Shown here piece by piece: positions 1 to 8,949 of a stretch of 64,000 nt of DNA. Made by a program: the position numbers and the translations under genes. The notes beneath the pieces were generated by a model. That model was not told the origin of the DNA and ran no database searches. It was given only the letters and a program-made list of their open reading frames with translations. The first letter of the stretch is position 1. Every line of letters begins with the position of its first letter. The DNA is from Peptostreptococcaceae bacterium (lineage in GTDB: Bacteria > Bacillota > Clostridia > Peptostreptococcales > Peptostreptococcaceae): the NCBI GenBank assembly GCA_902363255.1, contig CABIZO010000005.1, positions 1-64,000 of the forward strand. The letters are read 5' to 3'.

Positions 1-165
1 TAGCTTTGATGAGTTAAAAATTGCAATTGATAATTATATAGACTTTTATAACAATAGAAGGTTACAGAAAAAACTAAAAGGCCTAAGTCCGATTGAATAT
101 CGGACTCAGACCTTAGTTGCTTAATTTTTATTATTTCCACTGTCTACTTGACAGGGGGCAGTTCA
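1..165 (+). mobile_element. Right end of an IS3-family insertion sequence
   Basis: The transposase tail is followed at about 141-165 by a G-rich stretch (TGTCTACTTGACAGGGGGCA, then GTTCA). In reverse complement it reads TGAACTGCCCCC..., the usual terminal inverted repeat of IS3/IS150-group elements, which end in TG...CA. The element therefore ends near base 165. The left end and any target-site duplication are outside the window. Confidence 0.75.
2..124 (+). CDS. IS3-family transposase (OrfB), C-terminal end only
   Basis: The reading frame is open from the window edge to the TAA at 122-124 and gives the last 40 residues of an IS3-family integrase-type transposase. The tail carries the characteristic Y-I-x-F-Y-N-N-x-R-x-Q-x-x-L-x-G-L-S-P-x-E-Y-R pattern that closes the rve catalytic domain of IS150/IS3 OrfB proteins. 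The start and the DDE catalytic residues lie outside the window, so whether the element is intact cannot be judged. The IS terminal inverted repeat follows at once, so this is the genuine end of the element. Confidence 0.85.
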   Translation, partial: SFDELKIAIDNYIDFYNNRRLQKKLKGLSPIEYRTQTLVA

Positions 166-319
166 AATTTCAATCTAGCTATTTTTAATTTGTAAATAAT
201 TTATATTTTATCCGTTTTATGAATTAAATTAAAAAATGAAGATAAAAATTAGAATAAAGTCAGATTATTTGTAACATAAACTACATGTGAAAATATAACG
301 AGAGAAAGGAGTGATTAAT

Positions 320-760
320 TTGACAGATAACAGAAAAGAAGATGAAATATTATCAAATTTTACACAGTTCTTTGGTAGATTGTCTGAAGCGTTTCCACCA
401 AAAGACTCTTATGAAATCTACAGAGATAAAGCTAAATCTGCTCAAAATCAAGAGGATGCACTTAGCTTTATGTACAAATCAGTTTCGGAAGCAAAAAAAA
501 TGATTTCTAAAAATGCATTTGATAATATAGACGGTGGATTATGGGTGAATCAAAATGCGAGACCGTATATAATGATGAAAAAAGAATTGGCAGAGCTTTA
601 TGTTTATTTTAAATTAATTGATGAGGCTATAAAGGAGTATTTTGATATCTTAGATTTAGACACTTTTGATAATCTTAATATTAGAGGCAACTTGGCAAGT
701 CTACTTATTAATGAAAAAAGATATGATGATTTTGAAAAATTAATCAGCAACTATTGGTAA
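320..760 (+). CDS. Small TPR-like protein of unknown function
   Basis: Soluble protein of about 146 residues, without signal peptide or membrane segment. The second half (G-G-L-W...A-R-P-Y-I-M-M-K-K-E-L-A-E-L then E-A-I-x-E-Y-F-D-I-L-x-L-D...D-N) has the rhythm of a tetratricopeptide pair and resembles the TPR segment shared with the ST7 family. That suggests a protein-binding helper, but no partner is visible. A GTG at 311 is in frame, but AAAGGAG (305-311) sits 8 nt before the TTG at 320, so TTG is the more likely start. The gene stands alone between the IS end and a terminator. Confidence 0.6.
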   Translation: MTDNRKEDEILSNFTQFFGRLSEAFPPKDSYEIYRDKAKSAQNQEDALSFMYKSVSEAKKMISKNAFDNIDGGLWVNQNARPYIMMKKELAELYVYFKLIDEAIKEYFDILDLDTFDNLNIRGNLASLLINEKRYDDFEKLISNYW

Positions 761-782
761 AAAATTAATTAAAATATAAAAA

Positions 783-812
783 AACTAGTTCATTAAGAAC
801 TGGTTTTTTTAT
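783..812 (+). terminator. Rho-independent terminator after the TPR-like gene
   Basis: A 9-bp stem (AACTAGTTC / GAACTGGTT) with a 5-nt loop is followed by a run of T. It lies just after the stop at 760. Confidence 0.85.
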
Positions 813-995
813 TGTGAAAAGTTAATTATAGGGAAATTTATACCTGAAAAAAGGTTACAAAATGATAAAAAGCTAAAAAAATTTAAAAAAGATATAAGTA
901 GACTGTACTCCTTGAAAATACTAGTGTTTGGTTGTGTTAAAAAATGAAATTATTCAAAAATGTTACTGGTTTGTAAATTTTTTACTAAAAAACAC
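813..995. other. Non-coding spacer upstream of the 3D-domain gene
   Basis: I see no reading frame or RNA element here. The motif GTTACAA occurs in this spacer near 854 and again near 1005 and 1036 around the downstream promoter. Three copies might be a regulator site, but the AT-rich background makes chance quite possible. Confidence 0.3.
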
Positions 996-1024
996 TTCAA
1001 ATAGTTACAAAAATGTAATATAAT
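996..1024 (+). promoter_or_regulatory. Likely sigma-A promoter of the SH3b-3D gene
   Basis: TTCAAA (996-1001), a 17-bp spacer and a perfect TATAAT (1019-1024). The leader to the start codon is about 80 nt and ends in a strong GGGGG ribosome site. Confidence 0.55.
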
Positions 1025-1112
1025 ACATATATAAAGTTACAACAAAGATAAAGACAGAAAGAATTTTTTTATTTGAAATACAGTCCTAAAAATTAATATA
1101 GGGGGAAAATTT

Positions 1113-1862
1113 ATGCTTAAAAAAACATTAAAAGCGACTGCATTAGTATCGTCATTAGCAATAATGATAGGTATAGCTAAGCCTATAAATGTGGATGCGG
1201 CAACTACTTATGTAATGGCAACAGGAAGTGTGAATGTGAGAACAGGAGCATCAACTAAATATAAATCAATAGATAAACTTAAAAGAGGTAAAGTAGTAAA
1301 AGTATTATCATCAAAAAATGGATGGTACAAAATACAACTATCTAGTAACAAAACTGGATGGTCAAGCAAAAAATACTTAACAACTACAAATGCTACAGTA
1401 AAATCAGGTGTAAACGTTCGAAGTGGAGCATCAAAGAAGTACAAAGTTATTGATAAGCTAAGCAAGGGAGAAAAGGTAAAAGTATTATCTACTTCAGGTG
1501 ATTGGCACAAAGTACAATTTGATGGAGATGAAATTGGGTGGTCTCACGAAGATTATATAAATAAAACAAGTTCATCAAGCTCATCATTAAATGTGGCTAG
1601 AAAGCTAACTGTTAAAGCTTATGCATATACAGGTGGTGGATACACTGCAACAGGAACAAAAGCTAAATATGGAACATTAGCTGTAGATCCAAAGGTAATT
1701 CCTTATGGAACTAAAGTTTATATAAAAGAATTAGATAAAGTTTTCACTGCAGAGGATTGTGGTGGTGGAATAAAAGGAAATAAAGTAGATATATATATGA
1801 ACTCAGAATCTGCTTGCAGAAACTGGGGAGTTAGAACGATAACATTACAAATATTAAAATAG
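1113..1862 (+). CDS. Secreted cell-wall hydrolase with two SH3b domains and a 3D (lytic transglycosylase-like) domain
   Basis: A Sec signal peptide (about residues 1-29, cut near V-D-A-A) is followed by two bacterial SH3 domains (about 33-90 and 94-148), a Ser-rich linker and a C-terminal 3D domain (163-249). The domain is named for three aspartates, and all three are present: D192 (A-V-D-P), D215 (A-E-D-C-G-G) and D226 (K-V-D-I-Y). Their spacing fits the double-psi-barrel active site of YuiC/MltA-type muralytic enzymes. The product probably binds peptidoglycan through SH3b and cleaves glycan strands outside the cell. It is monocistronic, with its own promoter and a terminator shared with the convergent tatD-like gene. 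Confidence 0.88.
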   Translation: MLKKTLKATALVSSLAIMIGIAKPINVDAATTYVMATGSVNVRTGASTKYKSIDKLKRGKVVKVLSSKNGWYKIQLSSNKTGWSSKKYLTTTNATVKSGVNVRSGASKKYKVIDKLSKGEKVKVLSTSGDWHKVQFDGDEIGWSHEDYINKTSSSSSSLNVARKLTVKAYAYTGGGYTATGTKAKYGTLAVDPKVIPYGTKVYIKELDKVFTAEDCGGGIKGNKVDIYMNSESACRNWGVRTITLQILK

Positions 1863-1865
1863 AGA

Positions 1866-1900
1866 AAAAGAGTAAGGTATAGAACCTTACTCTTTTTTTA
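1866..1900. terminator. Bidirectional terminator between the 3D-domain and TatD genes
   Basis: A 13-bp stem (AAAAGAGTAAGGT / ACCTTACTCTTTT) with T-runs usable on both strands. The stop codon of the minus-strand tatD-like gene (1887-1889) lies inside the hairpin, so the two convergent genes share it. Confidence 0.85.
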
Positions 1901-2636
1901 TGATTATATTGTTATAAGTTTTGTTTATATTATATTTTAATTCATCAATACAAATATCTTTAGTATTACATATGTTATTATACACATTAATAATCTCACT
2001 AGGCATTCCATAGACGCCATTAACCCACTCCAAAGAAGTAGGACCATCAGTCTCTGCAAGAATACGATCTAGAGGAACTAGTTTTGCTATTTCTTGGCTT
2101 TTTTGTGAAGTATCTAAATCAACACTTAAAGTAAAATAAGAGTTAGCATCTATAAATTTTCTTAGAGTGTAGATGTCACCACTATACCAGTGGATTATGG
2201 ACTTTTCTAACATGTTTTCTTTGTTTAAAATATTATAAATTAATTCCTCTGCACCTTTAGTATGAATGTTTAAAAACTTATCATAAACTTTAGCTTTTTG
2301 TACAAAATGTTTAAAAACTTCGATTTGAGGTTCATAAGTAGATTTATCTTCTACCCAATGAAAGTCTAGACCAACTTCACCGATGATTTGGGTATTTTTT
2401 ATATAATCATTATACATGTCTAAATTGGGAAGCTTAGAAGTGACTTTCCATGGATGTATACCAAAAGTAGGTATGATGTTATTGCATTCTCTTGAAAAAG
2501 ATAAATTATTTTTATAACTTTCATCATCCATAGCACAAGAGATTACTTTTATATTATTTTTATTTATATCTTTATAAACGCTTTGTAATTCTTCTTTTTT
2601 ATAAAAATCTATGTGAGTGTGAAAATCTATGTACAT
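1887..2636 (-). CDS. TatD-family metal-dependent hydrolase (probable DNase)
   Basis: TIM-barrel amidohydrolase of 249 residues, about the normal TatD length. Visible signatures are the N-terminal D-F-H-T-H metal motif (H6, H8), F-G-I-H-P-W, I-G-E-V-G-L-D-F (metal-bridging Glu), a metal His in L-N-I-H-T, I-I-H-W-Y-S-G and the final L-A-E-T-D-G-P acid. Family members act as 3'-5' exonucleases or DNases on nicked DNA, and some have other phosphoester substrates, so the substrate here is inferred. The gene is single and converges on the 3D-domain gene. Confidence 0.85.
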   Translation of the reverse strand: MYIDFHTHIDFYKKEELQSVYKDINKNNIKVISCAMDDESYKNNLSFSRECNNIIPTFGIHPWKVTSKLPNLDMYNDYIKNTQIIGEVGLDFHWVEDKSTYEPQIEVFKHFVQKAKVYDKFLNIHTKGAEELIYNILNKENMLEKSIIHWYSGDIYTLRKFIDANSYFTLSVDLDTSQKSQEIAKLVPLDRILAETDGPTSLEWVNGVYGMPSEIINVYNNICNTKDICIDELKYNINKTYNNIIIKKE

Positions 2637-3034
2637 ATAAGTAAATTTAAACCTTTCTAATATAAAATATTTTAAATGCGTACTTCTTATTAATATTATA
2701 TTTTATATTAAAATTACAAGCTACATTTAAAGGCTTTTATTTAGATAAATTTGAATTTTAAAATTGGTGTAGCCAATATTTAACGAAGGAAAAAATTTTT
2801 ATGCAGCATATATTCTTTAGTTGATTATATAGATTATTTGTTTTTTGAGTTTTATAAATAAGGATTTAATTACTGGACAAACTTTGGGCAATAATCTAAA
2901 AAATTATATTAATTTAAAAAATATGAAATTATATTGCTACAAAAACACTTGTATGCTACGATTATAGTGTAAAATTCATATTTTTATAAAAAATAAAAAT
3001 TAAATATAGTAACTTATGATAGGGGGATAATTTT
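2637..3034. other. 398-bp AT-rich intergenic region
   Basis: The region lies between the divergent tatD-like and URO-D-like genes and must carry both promoters. I see no recognisable RNA element or good reading frame. Its only signal is AT-rich promoter-like sequence and the GGGGG ribosome site at the 3' end. Confidence 0.4.
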
Positions 3035-4012
3035 ATGATTAGTTTTAGGGAGAATATGGAGTTAGTGTACCAAAGAGAAGAGCCAGAATATATGCCGTTG
3101 GTTTCTGATTTTGATATCGCGGTATTGGATTCATTGGATTTTGTAAATGAAAGACCTGTTGTGCCAGGTATTAACAAAGACTGGTTTGGACAGAAATGGA
3201 CTTATGAACCAACAGTAAAAGCAGCCAACCCTACACCAGGATGTCCATTAGTAACAGATATTACATTGTGGAAAGAGCAGATGAAATTTCCAAATATAGA
3301 CAAGTTTGACTGGGAAAGCCGCTCTGCTAAGGATATTGCAAATTGGGATAGAAAAAATAAAATGAGCAGAATTACTATTGGATTTGGACTATGGGAAAGA
3401 ATGTTTTCTGTAATGCCATTTGAGGATGCATTATGTGCCTTAATGGAAGAACCTGAAGCATGTTATGATTTTTTTGAGGCTGTTGCTGATCATAAAATTA
3501 GACTCCATGATAAAATATTGAAATATTATAAGCCAGATATTTTGGTTATGCATGATGATTATGGAACTTCACAAGGAATGTTTATGTCACCCGACGTGTG
3601 GAGAACGTTATTAAAACCTCATTTGAAGCGTATAGTAGATCATGTGCAATCTTATGGATGTATATATGAACATCATAATTGTGGATATTTTAAACCTATT
3701 ACAGATGATATGTTGGAGATTGGTATTCATGCTACAAACCCTGTTCATGTTTCCAATGGTTTAGAATATATGAAAGAAAAATATGGAAAACAAATGATTA
3801 TGGTAGGCGGATTTGATAATCAGGTTCTTGATAGTCCGACTACGACAGAAGAAGAAATAAGAGAAAGTGTTAGAAAAAGTATGGATATTATGGCTCCTGG
3901 AGGAGGATATCTCCCAAGATTTAATAGTACTTGCCAAGCAGGTGAAATTGTACATGATGAGATATTAAAATACAGTGTTAATTTTTATAATTTAAGACCA
4001 GAATTTATTTAA
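3035..4012 (+). CDS. Uroporphyrinogen decarboxylase-family protein (methyltransferase-like)
   Basis: Protein of 325 residues in the URO-D superfamily, whose members include UroD and the MtaA/MtbA-type corrinoid:CoM methyltransferases. It carries a likely zinc set, H214 and C216 (H-H-N-C-G) with a distal C300 (T-C-Q-A-G). That set is typical of the methyltransferase branch and absent from true heme UroD, so a role in methyl or thiol transfer is more likely than porphyrin synthesis. No corrinoid protein gene is adjacent. The neighbours are a TetR regulator and an SLC13 permease, which suggests uptake and use of an organic acid or methylated compound. Start: ATG at 3035 behind ATAGGGGG. Confidence 0.75.
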   Translation: MISFRENMELVYQREEPEYMPLVSDFDIAVLDSLDFVNERPVVPGINKDWFGQKWTYEPTVKAANPTPGCPLVTDITLWKEQMKFPNIDKFDWESRSAKDIANWDRKNKMSRITIGFGLWERMFSVMPFEDALCALMEEPEACYDFFEAVADHKIRLHDKILKYYKPDILVMHDDYGTSQGMFMSPDVWRTLLKPHLKRIVDHVQSYGCIYEHHNCGYFKPITDDMLEIGIHATNPVHVSNGLEYMKEKYGKQMIMVGGFDNQVLDSPTTTEEEIRESVRKSMDIMAPGGGYLPRFNSTCQAGEIVHDEILKYSVNFYNLRPEFI

Positions 4013-4036
4013 GGGTGAATTGTGATAGAAAATATA

Positions 4037-4080
4037 AAGCGTGCGGGCCCCTCGATAAAGAGGAGCCTACATACTTTATG
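4037..4080. terminator. Imperfect terminator hairpin between convergent genes
   Basis: A long stem with some mismatches, core GGGCCCCTC / GAGGAGCCT around a GATAAA loop, lies between the URO-D-like stop (4012) and the TetR stop (4081). The outer arms add A/T pairs and could serve both strands. Confidence 0.55.
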
Positions 4081-4722
4081 TTATTTTAGAAGGTGAATAT
4101 CATCTATATGAATGGCATTGGCAATACGGATAGATGAAAGTATCATACTATCTATATTTTCCTGTTTAAGACCTAACAATCGTGGAACTACTCCCTCTAA
4201 AATAGTAACAGCATCATCTAAAGGAATATGGAATTCATTATTTAGATATTTTTCAAAGAAATCCATTCTTCCGGAGCTATCAATACCACGAATTATAAGA
4301 AATTCTTGTTCAGTGACAGTTATATGATAAGCCTCGATTATTTTTCGGTACATTTCATCAACTAGAGGTTTTGTGGCTAATATAGTTGCCTTTTTCTTAT
4401 TAAGTTCATAGAAAAAATGTGATGTGTTTTCGTCACGTAGAATTATTCTGTACATCAGACGTATTCGTACAAAATGAAATTGTAGTGCATCTGTGATAAT
4501 TATATTAGATTCATGAATTCTTGCATCGATCTTTTCAAATAATTCCCTAAAGATTTCAGCAGCTAGATTATCTTTGCTTTTAAAATGATATGTAATCCAA
4601 GAAGGCTGAATGTTCAAAGATTTAGTAATCTGATTCATTTTAGTATTAATATATCCTTTTTCAAAAAACTCTTTTTTAGCAGTCTGGATAATTTGCTTTT
4701 TTGTTAAATCTCCCTTTTTCAT
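4081..4722 (-). CDS. TetR/AcrR-family transcriptional regulator
   Basis: About 213 residues. The N-terminus has the TetR helix-turn-helix (T-K-K-Q-I-I-Q-T-A-K-x-x-F-F-E-K-G-Y, then I-x-Y-H-F-K-S-K-D-N-L, the recognition helix). The C-terminal part is the variable ligand-binding domain. An ATG at 4734 is in frame but directly abuts the AAGGG, so the ATG at 4722 (12 nt spacing) is preferred. The gene lies divergently next to the SLC13 permease gene and convergently to the URO-D-like gene, so it probably controls both. Ligand unknown. Confidence 0.82.
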   Translation of the reverse strand: MKKGDLTKKQIIQTAKKEFFEKGYINTKMNQITKSLNIQPSWITYHFKSKDNLAAEIFRELFEKIDARIHESNIIITDALQFHFVRIRLMYRIILRDENTSHFFYELNKKKATILATKPLVDEMYRKIIEAYHITVTEQEFLIIRGIDSSGRMDFFEKYLNNEFHIPLDDAVTILEGVVPRLLGLKQENIDSMILSSIRIANAIHIDDIHLLK

Positions 4723-4928
4723 AAAATATATCATCCCTTCTTTATTGGAGCTTTAATAGTATGTATTTTTAGTATATCATTTCAAAATAAAAAGTTGAAG
4801 TATTTTATTTTTGTGTAAAATATTAAAAATAACACAGGAAAACTCTTCAAATATGCATAATATATAGAAAATTGTAACGGAATATAATTTTATAAATGAT
4901 TAAAATATTAAAAACAGAGGAGGATACA

Positions 4929-6320
4929 ATGAGTAAAAAGCAGAAAGTTGTTATCTGTATTAGTTTTTTTATAATTGTAATATCTAAATGGATCCCTTCA
5001 TTTTGGGGATTAAGTAAAGATGGAAGTACAGCCTTAGTTTCAACTATTGGCATAATTTTACTCTTAATTTTCGATGCATTGCCTCTAGGATTGATTGCAT
5101 TTATAATGATTACAATACAGCCTATCTTGGGATTGACAGAATCATTAGGAGAAACGGCATCTTTGTTTGCATCACCAATTTTCTTTTTTACACTAGTAGG
5201 CTTTGGTATTTCGGCAGTTATGTCAAGGGTTCCATTAACAAAAAGGATTCTTCGTTTTTTTATACAAAAGTTTGGCAAATCCACAAAGGGTATGATTGTT
5301 GCTGTATGTATTACGGCAGGATTATTTTCCACAGTCATTTCTAACTTTCCTGTAATGTTGCTTTTTTTAGCTTTGGCTCTTAGTTTTGTAGAAGCTTTTG
5401 ATGATGAGAGGGAACGAAAGGCAACGGGGAAAACTGTATTCTTATTTTTGCCTATAGCAATTAGCATAGGAGGAATTGTAACTCCAGTTGGAAATGTACC
5501 AATGATGTTGTGCAGCGGTTTTCTGGCAGATTCGGGTCATCCGGTAGGTTTTATGCAGTGGTTGATTATGGGAGGTGTTATTGCTGTTATTACTCTTCCA
5601 ATAGTTGCAATGTTGATATTTAAAATGTTCCCACCAGCTAAAATGACAACGGAAAGAAAGAAACATTTTGTTGAATCCTTGGATATTCCAGAAAAACTTA
5701 CGAAACAGGAAAAATATGTTGCAGTTATTTTAGGTGTTACAATTATATGTTGGATATTAAGCTCATCTATACCTAAATTAGATATGATGTTGGTTGGAAT
5801 GGTATCACTTTGCTTCTTGTTATTTCCTGGTTTTCAAATTATTTCTTGGAAAGAATTTAATGAGAAGGTTAATTGGGCAACAGTATTTTTAGTAGGAAGT
5901 ATTCTAGCTATGTGTAATATGCTGTCTGCAAATGGAGTTATTCAATGGATGGTTGATTTCTTCATCAATGTGATTCCTGAAAATATGAATGTTACGATGC
6001 TTATTTTAGGATTGGCTTTATTTACATTCTTAGTGGATTTGATTATGACAAACTCACCAGCATTATTTTCATTGTTTGGTATGCCTGTCATAGGAATAGC
6101 AGCAGCATTATCTGTACATCCAGTAATGACAGCATATCCATTAGCTATTTTTGCTACATTTCCTATTTTATTACCGCTGGAAGCAGTGTATTTGGTTGCG
6201 TATACGCAGGGGTATTATTCCATAAAGGAAATGTTTAGAGTGGGTATCATTACATCTGTACTTTTGGGAGTATTGGTGGCAGTATGGATTCCGTTTAGTG
6301 TTAATTTGATGGGAGTTTAG
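4929..6320 (+). CDS. SLC13/DASS-type anion (di-/tricarboxylate) permease
   Basis: Polytopic membrane protein of about 463 residues with roughly a dozen hydrophobic segments. The paired substrate/sodium-binding signatures of the DASS/SLC13 fold are recognisable as S-N-F-P near residue 140 with T-P-V-G-N-V-P after it, and M-T-N-S-P-A in the second half, in place of the textbook S-N-T. It should import an organic acid, probably coupled to Na+ or H+; the substrate is unknown. Start: ATG at 4929 behind AGAGGAGG; the in-frame ATG at 4896 has no ribosome site. The divergent TetR gene is the likely regulator. Confidence 0.78.
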   Translation: MSKKQKVVICISFFIIVISKWIPSFWGLSKDGSTALVSTIGIILLLIFDALPLGLIAFIMITIQPILGLTESLGETASLFASPIFFFTLVGFGISAVMSRVPLTKRILRFFIQKFGKSTKGMIVAVCITAGLFSTVISNFPVMLLFLALALSFVEAFDDERERKATGKTVFLFLPIAISIGGIVTPVGNVPMMLCSGFLADSGHPVGFMQWLIMGGVIAVITLPIVAMLIFKMFPPAKMTTERKKHFVESLDIPEKLTKQEKYVAVILGVTIICWILSSSIPKLDMMLVGMVSLCFLLFPGFQIISWKEFNEKVNWATVFLVGSILAMCNMLSANGVIQWMVDFFINVIPENMNVTMLILGLALFTFLVDLIMTNSPALFSLFGMPVIGIAAALSVHPVMTAYPLAIFATFPILLPLEAVYLVAYTQGYYSIKEMFRVGIITSVLLGVLVAVWIPFSVNLMGV

Positions 6321-6337
6321 AGGTAAGTATAATAATA

Positions 6338-6378
6338 AAGGCTTATAGAAAATGAACTTTCTATAAGCCTTATATTTT
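6338..6378 (+). terminator. Strong terminator after the SLC13 permease
   Basis: A 14-bp perfect stem (AAGGCTTATAGAAA / TTTCTATAAGCCTT) with a 6-nt loop, followed by a T-rich tail. Confidence 0.88.
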
Positions 6379-6457
6379 TAGAATAATGATTTGTATATTT
6401 TAACATATTACTTTATATATCATTTAATACTATTCCAATAATAAAAGAATTTTATCT

Positions 6458-7195
6458 TTATAAATATGCTAAAATTTCTTTTTTTAGTCTAGCTATATTT
6501 TCAAAATTATCTTTGTTATAAATACGCTTATCTATAAACACTTCTTTGGAAACTACAGCAGGTTTATTTGATAAAATATAAATTCTATCTGATAAAATTA
6601 TTGCTTCGTCAATATCATGAGTAATAAGCAATATGGTAGATTTAATTTCTTTTTTTATGTCTAGTAACCAGTTTTGCATAGATGACCTTGTGATAGAATC
6701 TAGTGCACCAAAAGGCTCATCAAGAAGCATAATATCACTGGAATTCATAAAAGTTCTCATAAAGTTAACTCTTTGTCTCATACCACCAGAAAGTTCATCT
6801 GGATATTTATTTTCGTAACCTTCTAAGCCGAAAACAGAGAAGTAAGGTTTAACTAATTGATGACTTTTTTTCTTTTTTTCACCTTTCAAAATTAAAGGTA
6901 GAGAAACATTATCGATTATATTTTTATAAGGAAGTAAAAGATCCTTTTGGTACATATAGCTAAAACGACCGTTGATGTCTACTTCACCAGAGTCTTGGGT
7001 AGTTAGATTGGAAAGTATGTTGAAAATTGTACTTTTACCACATCCACTAGGACCAATAATGGAAACTACTTCGTCTTCATAAACATGTAAATCGATATCT
7101 TTTAAAATAAGCTTATCTTTATATTTTTTTGATAAATTGCTAATAACTATTTTTTTGTTATTAGTTTGGTAAGAATTCATTTGTATATGCATCAC
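6458..7195 (-). CDS. ABC transporter ATP-binding protein (thiamine/HMP-type importer)
   Basis: About 245 residues, ABC ATPase of the SsuB/TauB/ThiZ class. Walker A (G-P-S-G-C-G-K-S), Q-loop, signature L-S-G-G-M-R-Q-R and Walker B (I-M-L-L-D-E-P-F-G-A-L-D) are all present. It is the last gene of the operon UPF0045 - permease - binding protein - ATPase and overlaps the binding-protein gene by up to 35 bp, so translation is likely coupled. Possible starts are GTG 7195, ATG 7192 and ATG 7180; none has a clearly better ribosome site. The TPP riboswitch upstream shows the imported molecule is thiamine or a pyrimidine precursor. Symbol thiZ would fit but is not certain. Confidence 0.85.
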   Translation of the reverse strand: MMHIQMNSYQTNNKKIVISNLSKKYKDKLILKDIDLHVYEDEVVSIIGPSGCGKSTIFNILSNLTTQDSGEVDINGRFSYMYQKDLLLPYKNIIDNVSLPLILKGEKKKKSHQLVKPYFSVFGLEGYENKYPDELSGGMRQRVNFMRTFMNSSDIMLLDEPFGALDSITRSSMQNWLLDIKKEIKSTILLITHDIDEAIILSDRIYILSNKPAVVSKEVFIDKRIYNKDNFENIARLKKEILAYL

Positions 7196-8171
7196 TTGCT
7201 TTCATATCCTTATTAATTAATTTATATTCTTTCATAAAATCAGTGTAATTATTCCAAACACTATCTTTCATTTCACCCCATTTAGAAGCATCATCAATAT
7301 ATTTATCTGATAAATATTTTTGACTTTCAACTGCTAAATCTTCATTTATTTCAGGAGCATGTTTTAATAATATTTTTGCACTTTCTTCTGGATTGTTAAC
7401 ACAATCTTCGTACCCTTTGCTTGTTGCAGCTAAAAACTTCTTAGCAAGTTCTGGATTATCATTTATTATTTTTTCACTAGTTATTAAAAGAGGAGTGTAG
7501 TAATCTAATCTTTCGTCTAAATCTTTAGTAGCAATAAAGTTTATATCTTCACCACGAAGTTTTGCTTCTACACCAGTCCATCCTTCAAAAATATTAAATA
7601 AGTCTATATCACCTTTTGTAGCTGTGAAGAAGTCATCTTCTCCTACATCTATTATTTTTATAGAATCATAATTTGCACCATTGTTAGTCATAATTGCATT
7701 TAAAGTGGCTTTTTCTGACTCTGATCCCCAACCACCATAAGTTTTGTTTTCAAAATCTTTTACAGTTTTTATATTTTTACTTGCTGGAGATGCAAATCCA
7801 GAAGTATTATGTTGGATAATTGTTGCAATAGCTTTTATTGGAAGTGGGTCAGCACTAGTTTTTGCATAAGTTACATCTTCTTGATAACTTACACCAAAAT
7901 CAGCCTTTCCAGTAGCTACTATAGTAGTAGCACTACCGTCAGATGGTTGAACAATTTCCACATCTAAACCTTGTTCTTTATAATATCCCTTATCTAGGGC
8001 AACGTATAATCCTGTATGATTAGTGTTTGGAGTCCAGTCCAAAACAACTGTAACTTTTTCTAAATCTGAAGAACCTTCTTGTTTATCGCTATTTTTATTT
8101 GAACAGCCAGTTACTAAACCTATAGTAAGTAGTGCTGATGTTATTAATGATATGCTTTTTTTAAACTTCAT
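7161..8171 (-). CDS. Thiamine-precursor ABC transporter substrate-binding lipoprotein (NMT1/THI5-like)
   Basis: 336 residues with a lipoprotein signal peptide (lipobox L-V-T-G-C, Cys23) and an NMT1/SsuA-like periplasmic-binding fold. The opening V-V-L-D-W-T-P-N-T-N-H-T-G-L-Y-V-A is the classic N-terminal signature of the ThiY/THI5-like group that binds pyrimidine precursors of thiamine (HMP or formylaminopyrimidine). It is lipid-anchored outside the membrane and feeds the adjacent permease and ATPase. Its start has a good AAGGAG site, and it begins one base after the permease stop. Regulation is by the TPP riboswitch upstream of the operon. Confidence 0.87.
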   Translation of the reverse strand: MKFKKSISLITSALLTIGLVTGCSNKNSDKQEGSSDLEKVTVVLDWTPNTNHTGLYVALDKGYYKEQGLDVEIVQPSDGSATTIVATGKADFGVSYQEDVTYAKTSADPLPIKAIATIIQHNTSGFASPASKNIKTVKDFENKTYGGWGSESEKATLNAIMTNNGANYDSIKIIDVGEDDFFTATKGDIDLFNIFEGWTGVEAKLRGEDINFIATKDLDERLDYYTPLLITSEKIINDNPELAKKFLAATSKGYEDCVNNPEESAKILLKHAPEINEDLAVESQKYLSDKYIDDASKWGEMKDSVWNNYTDFMKEYKLINKDMKASDAYTNEFLPN

Positions 8172-8172
8172 C

Positions 8173-8949
8173 TTATTCTCCTTTATACTTATGTTTTAAT
8201 ATTATTCTCTTTAAGATATTTATAAACATTACGAATATTAAACTAAATATTATTACTAATATAGTTGAGGCAAATACTTTATCTAAGGCATAAGCACTTT
8301 TTGCTCTTACCATATAAACCCCAAGACCAATACTTCCACCCAACCATTCTGCAACTGTTGCTGCAACAAAGGCATAAGTAGCTGAAATTTTTAATCCTGT
8401 AAATAAACTTTCCAATGACATGGGAAGTTTTAAGTGAATAAAAGTATTTAGTTTACTAGAATCCATTGTTTTGAATAAGTTTAGGTAGTCTTTATCTATG
8501 TTTTCCATACCATCCACAAAGTTAATTAGTATGGGGAAGAAACAAGTTGTCATTACCATGATTATTTTTGGCAATGAATCAAATCCAAACCATATTATAA
8601 GCAGTGGAGCTATAGTTATTGTTGGTATCATTTGAGATACTAACATTATTGGATAAAAGCATTTTTTGATAAATGGAACAAAGTCCATAATAGTTCCTAT
8701 TGCTAATGCCAATATTATGGAAAAAACAAATCCTAAAACAGATTCTTTTAAAGTGACTAAAGAATGCATATGTAAATTAGCATAGTCTGTGCTAAAAACT
8801 TTTATTATTTCGATTGGCGAAGGCATTATATATTGAGGTATATCATTGCTTACTACAATAAACTGCCATATTAAAATAATGCTTATAAATGTTATAAGTG
8901 GATAAATATAATTTTTTATTTTATCTGTGATTTCTAAGTTTGTCTTCAA
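8173..8949 (-). CDS. ABC transporter permease (thiamine-precursor importer)
   Basis: 258 residues, about six membrane segments, BPD_transp_1 type. The EAA-like cytoplasmic loop sits around L-F-K-T-M-D-S-S-K-L-N-T-F-I-H-L-K-L-P, the coupling site for the ATPase. The start is a TTG with GGAGG 8 nt upstream, lying inside the end of the preceding UPF0045 gene (29-bp overlap). Its neighbours and the TPP riboswitch identify it as the ThiX-like channel of an HMP/thiamine importer. Confidence 0.85.
   Translation of the reverse strand: MKTNLEITDKIKNYIYPLITFISIILIWQFIVVSNDIPQYIMPSPIEIIKVFSTDYANLHMHSLVTLKESVLGFVFSIILALAIGTIMDFVPFIKKCFYPIMLVSQMIPTITIAPLLIIWFGFDSLPKIIMVMTTCFFPILINFVDGMENIDKDYLNLFKTMDSSKLNTFIHLKLPMSLESLFTGLKISATYAFVAATVAEWLGGSIGLGVYMVRAKSAYALDKVFASTILVIIFSLIFVMFINILKRIILKHKYKGE

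Noticed and set aside
1208..1510. Minus-strand frame inside the SH3b-3D gene
   Set aside because: Antisense shadow of a well-supported gene with signal peptide and catalytic Asp triad.
4847..5467. 206-codon minus-strand frame over the SLC13 permease start
   Set aside because: Overlaps a strong ribosome site and the permease gene; Ser/Lys-rich antisense composition.
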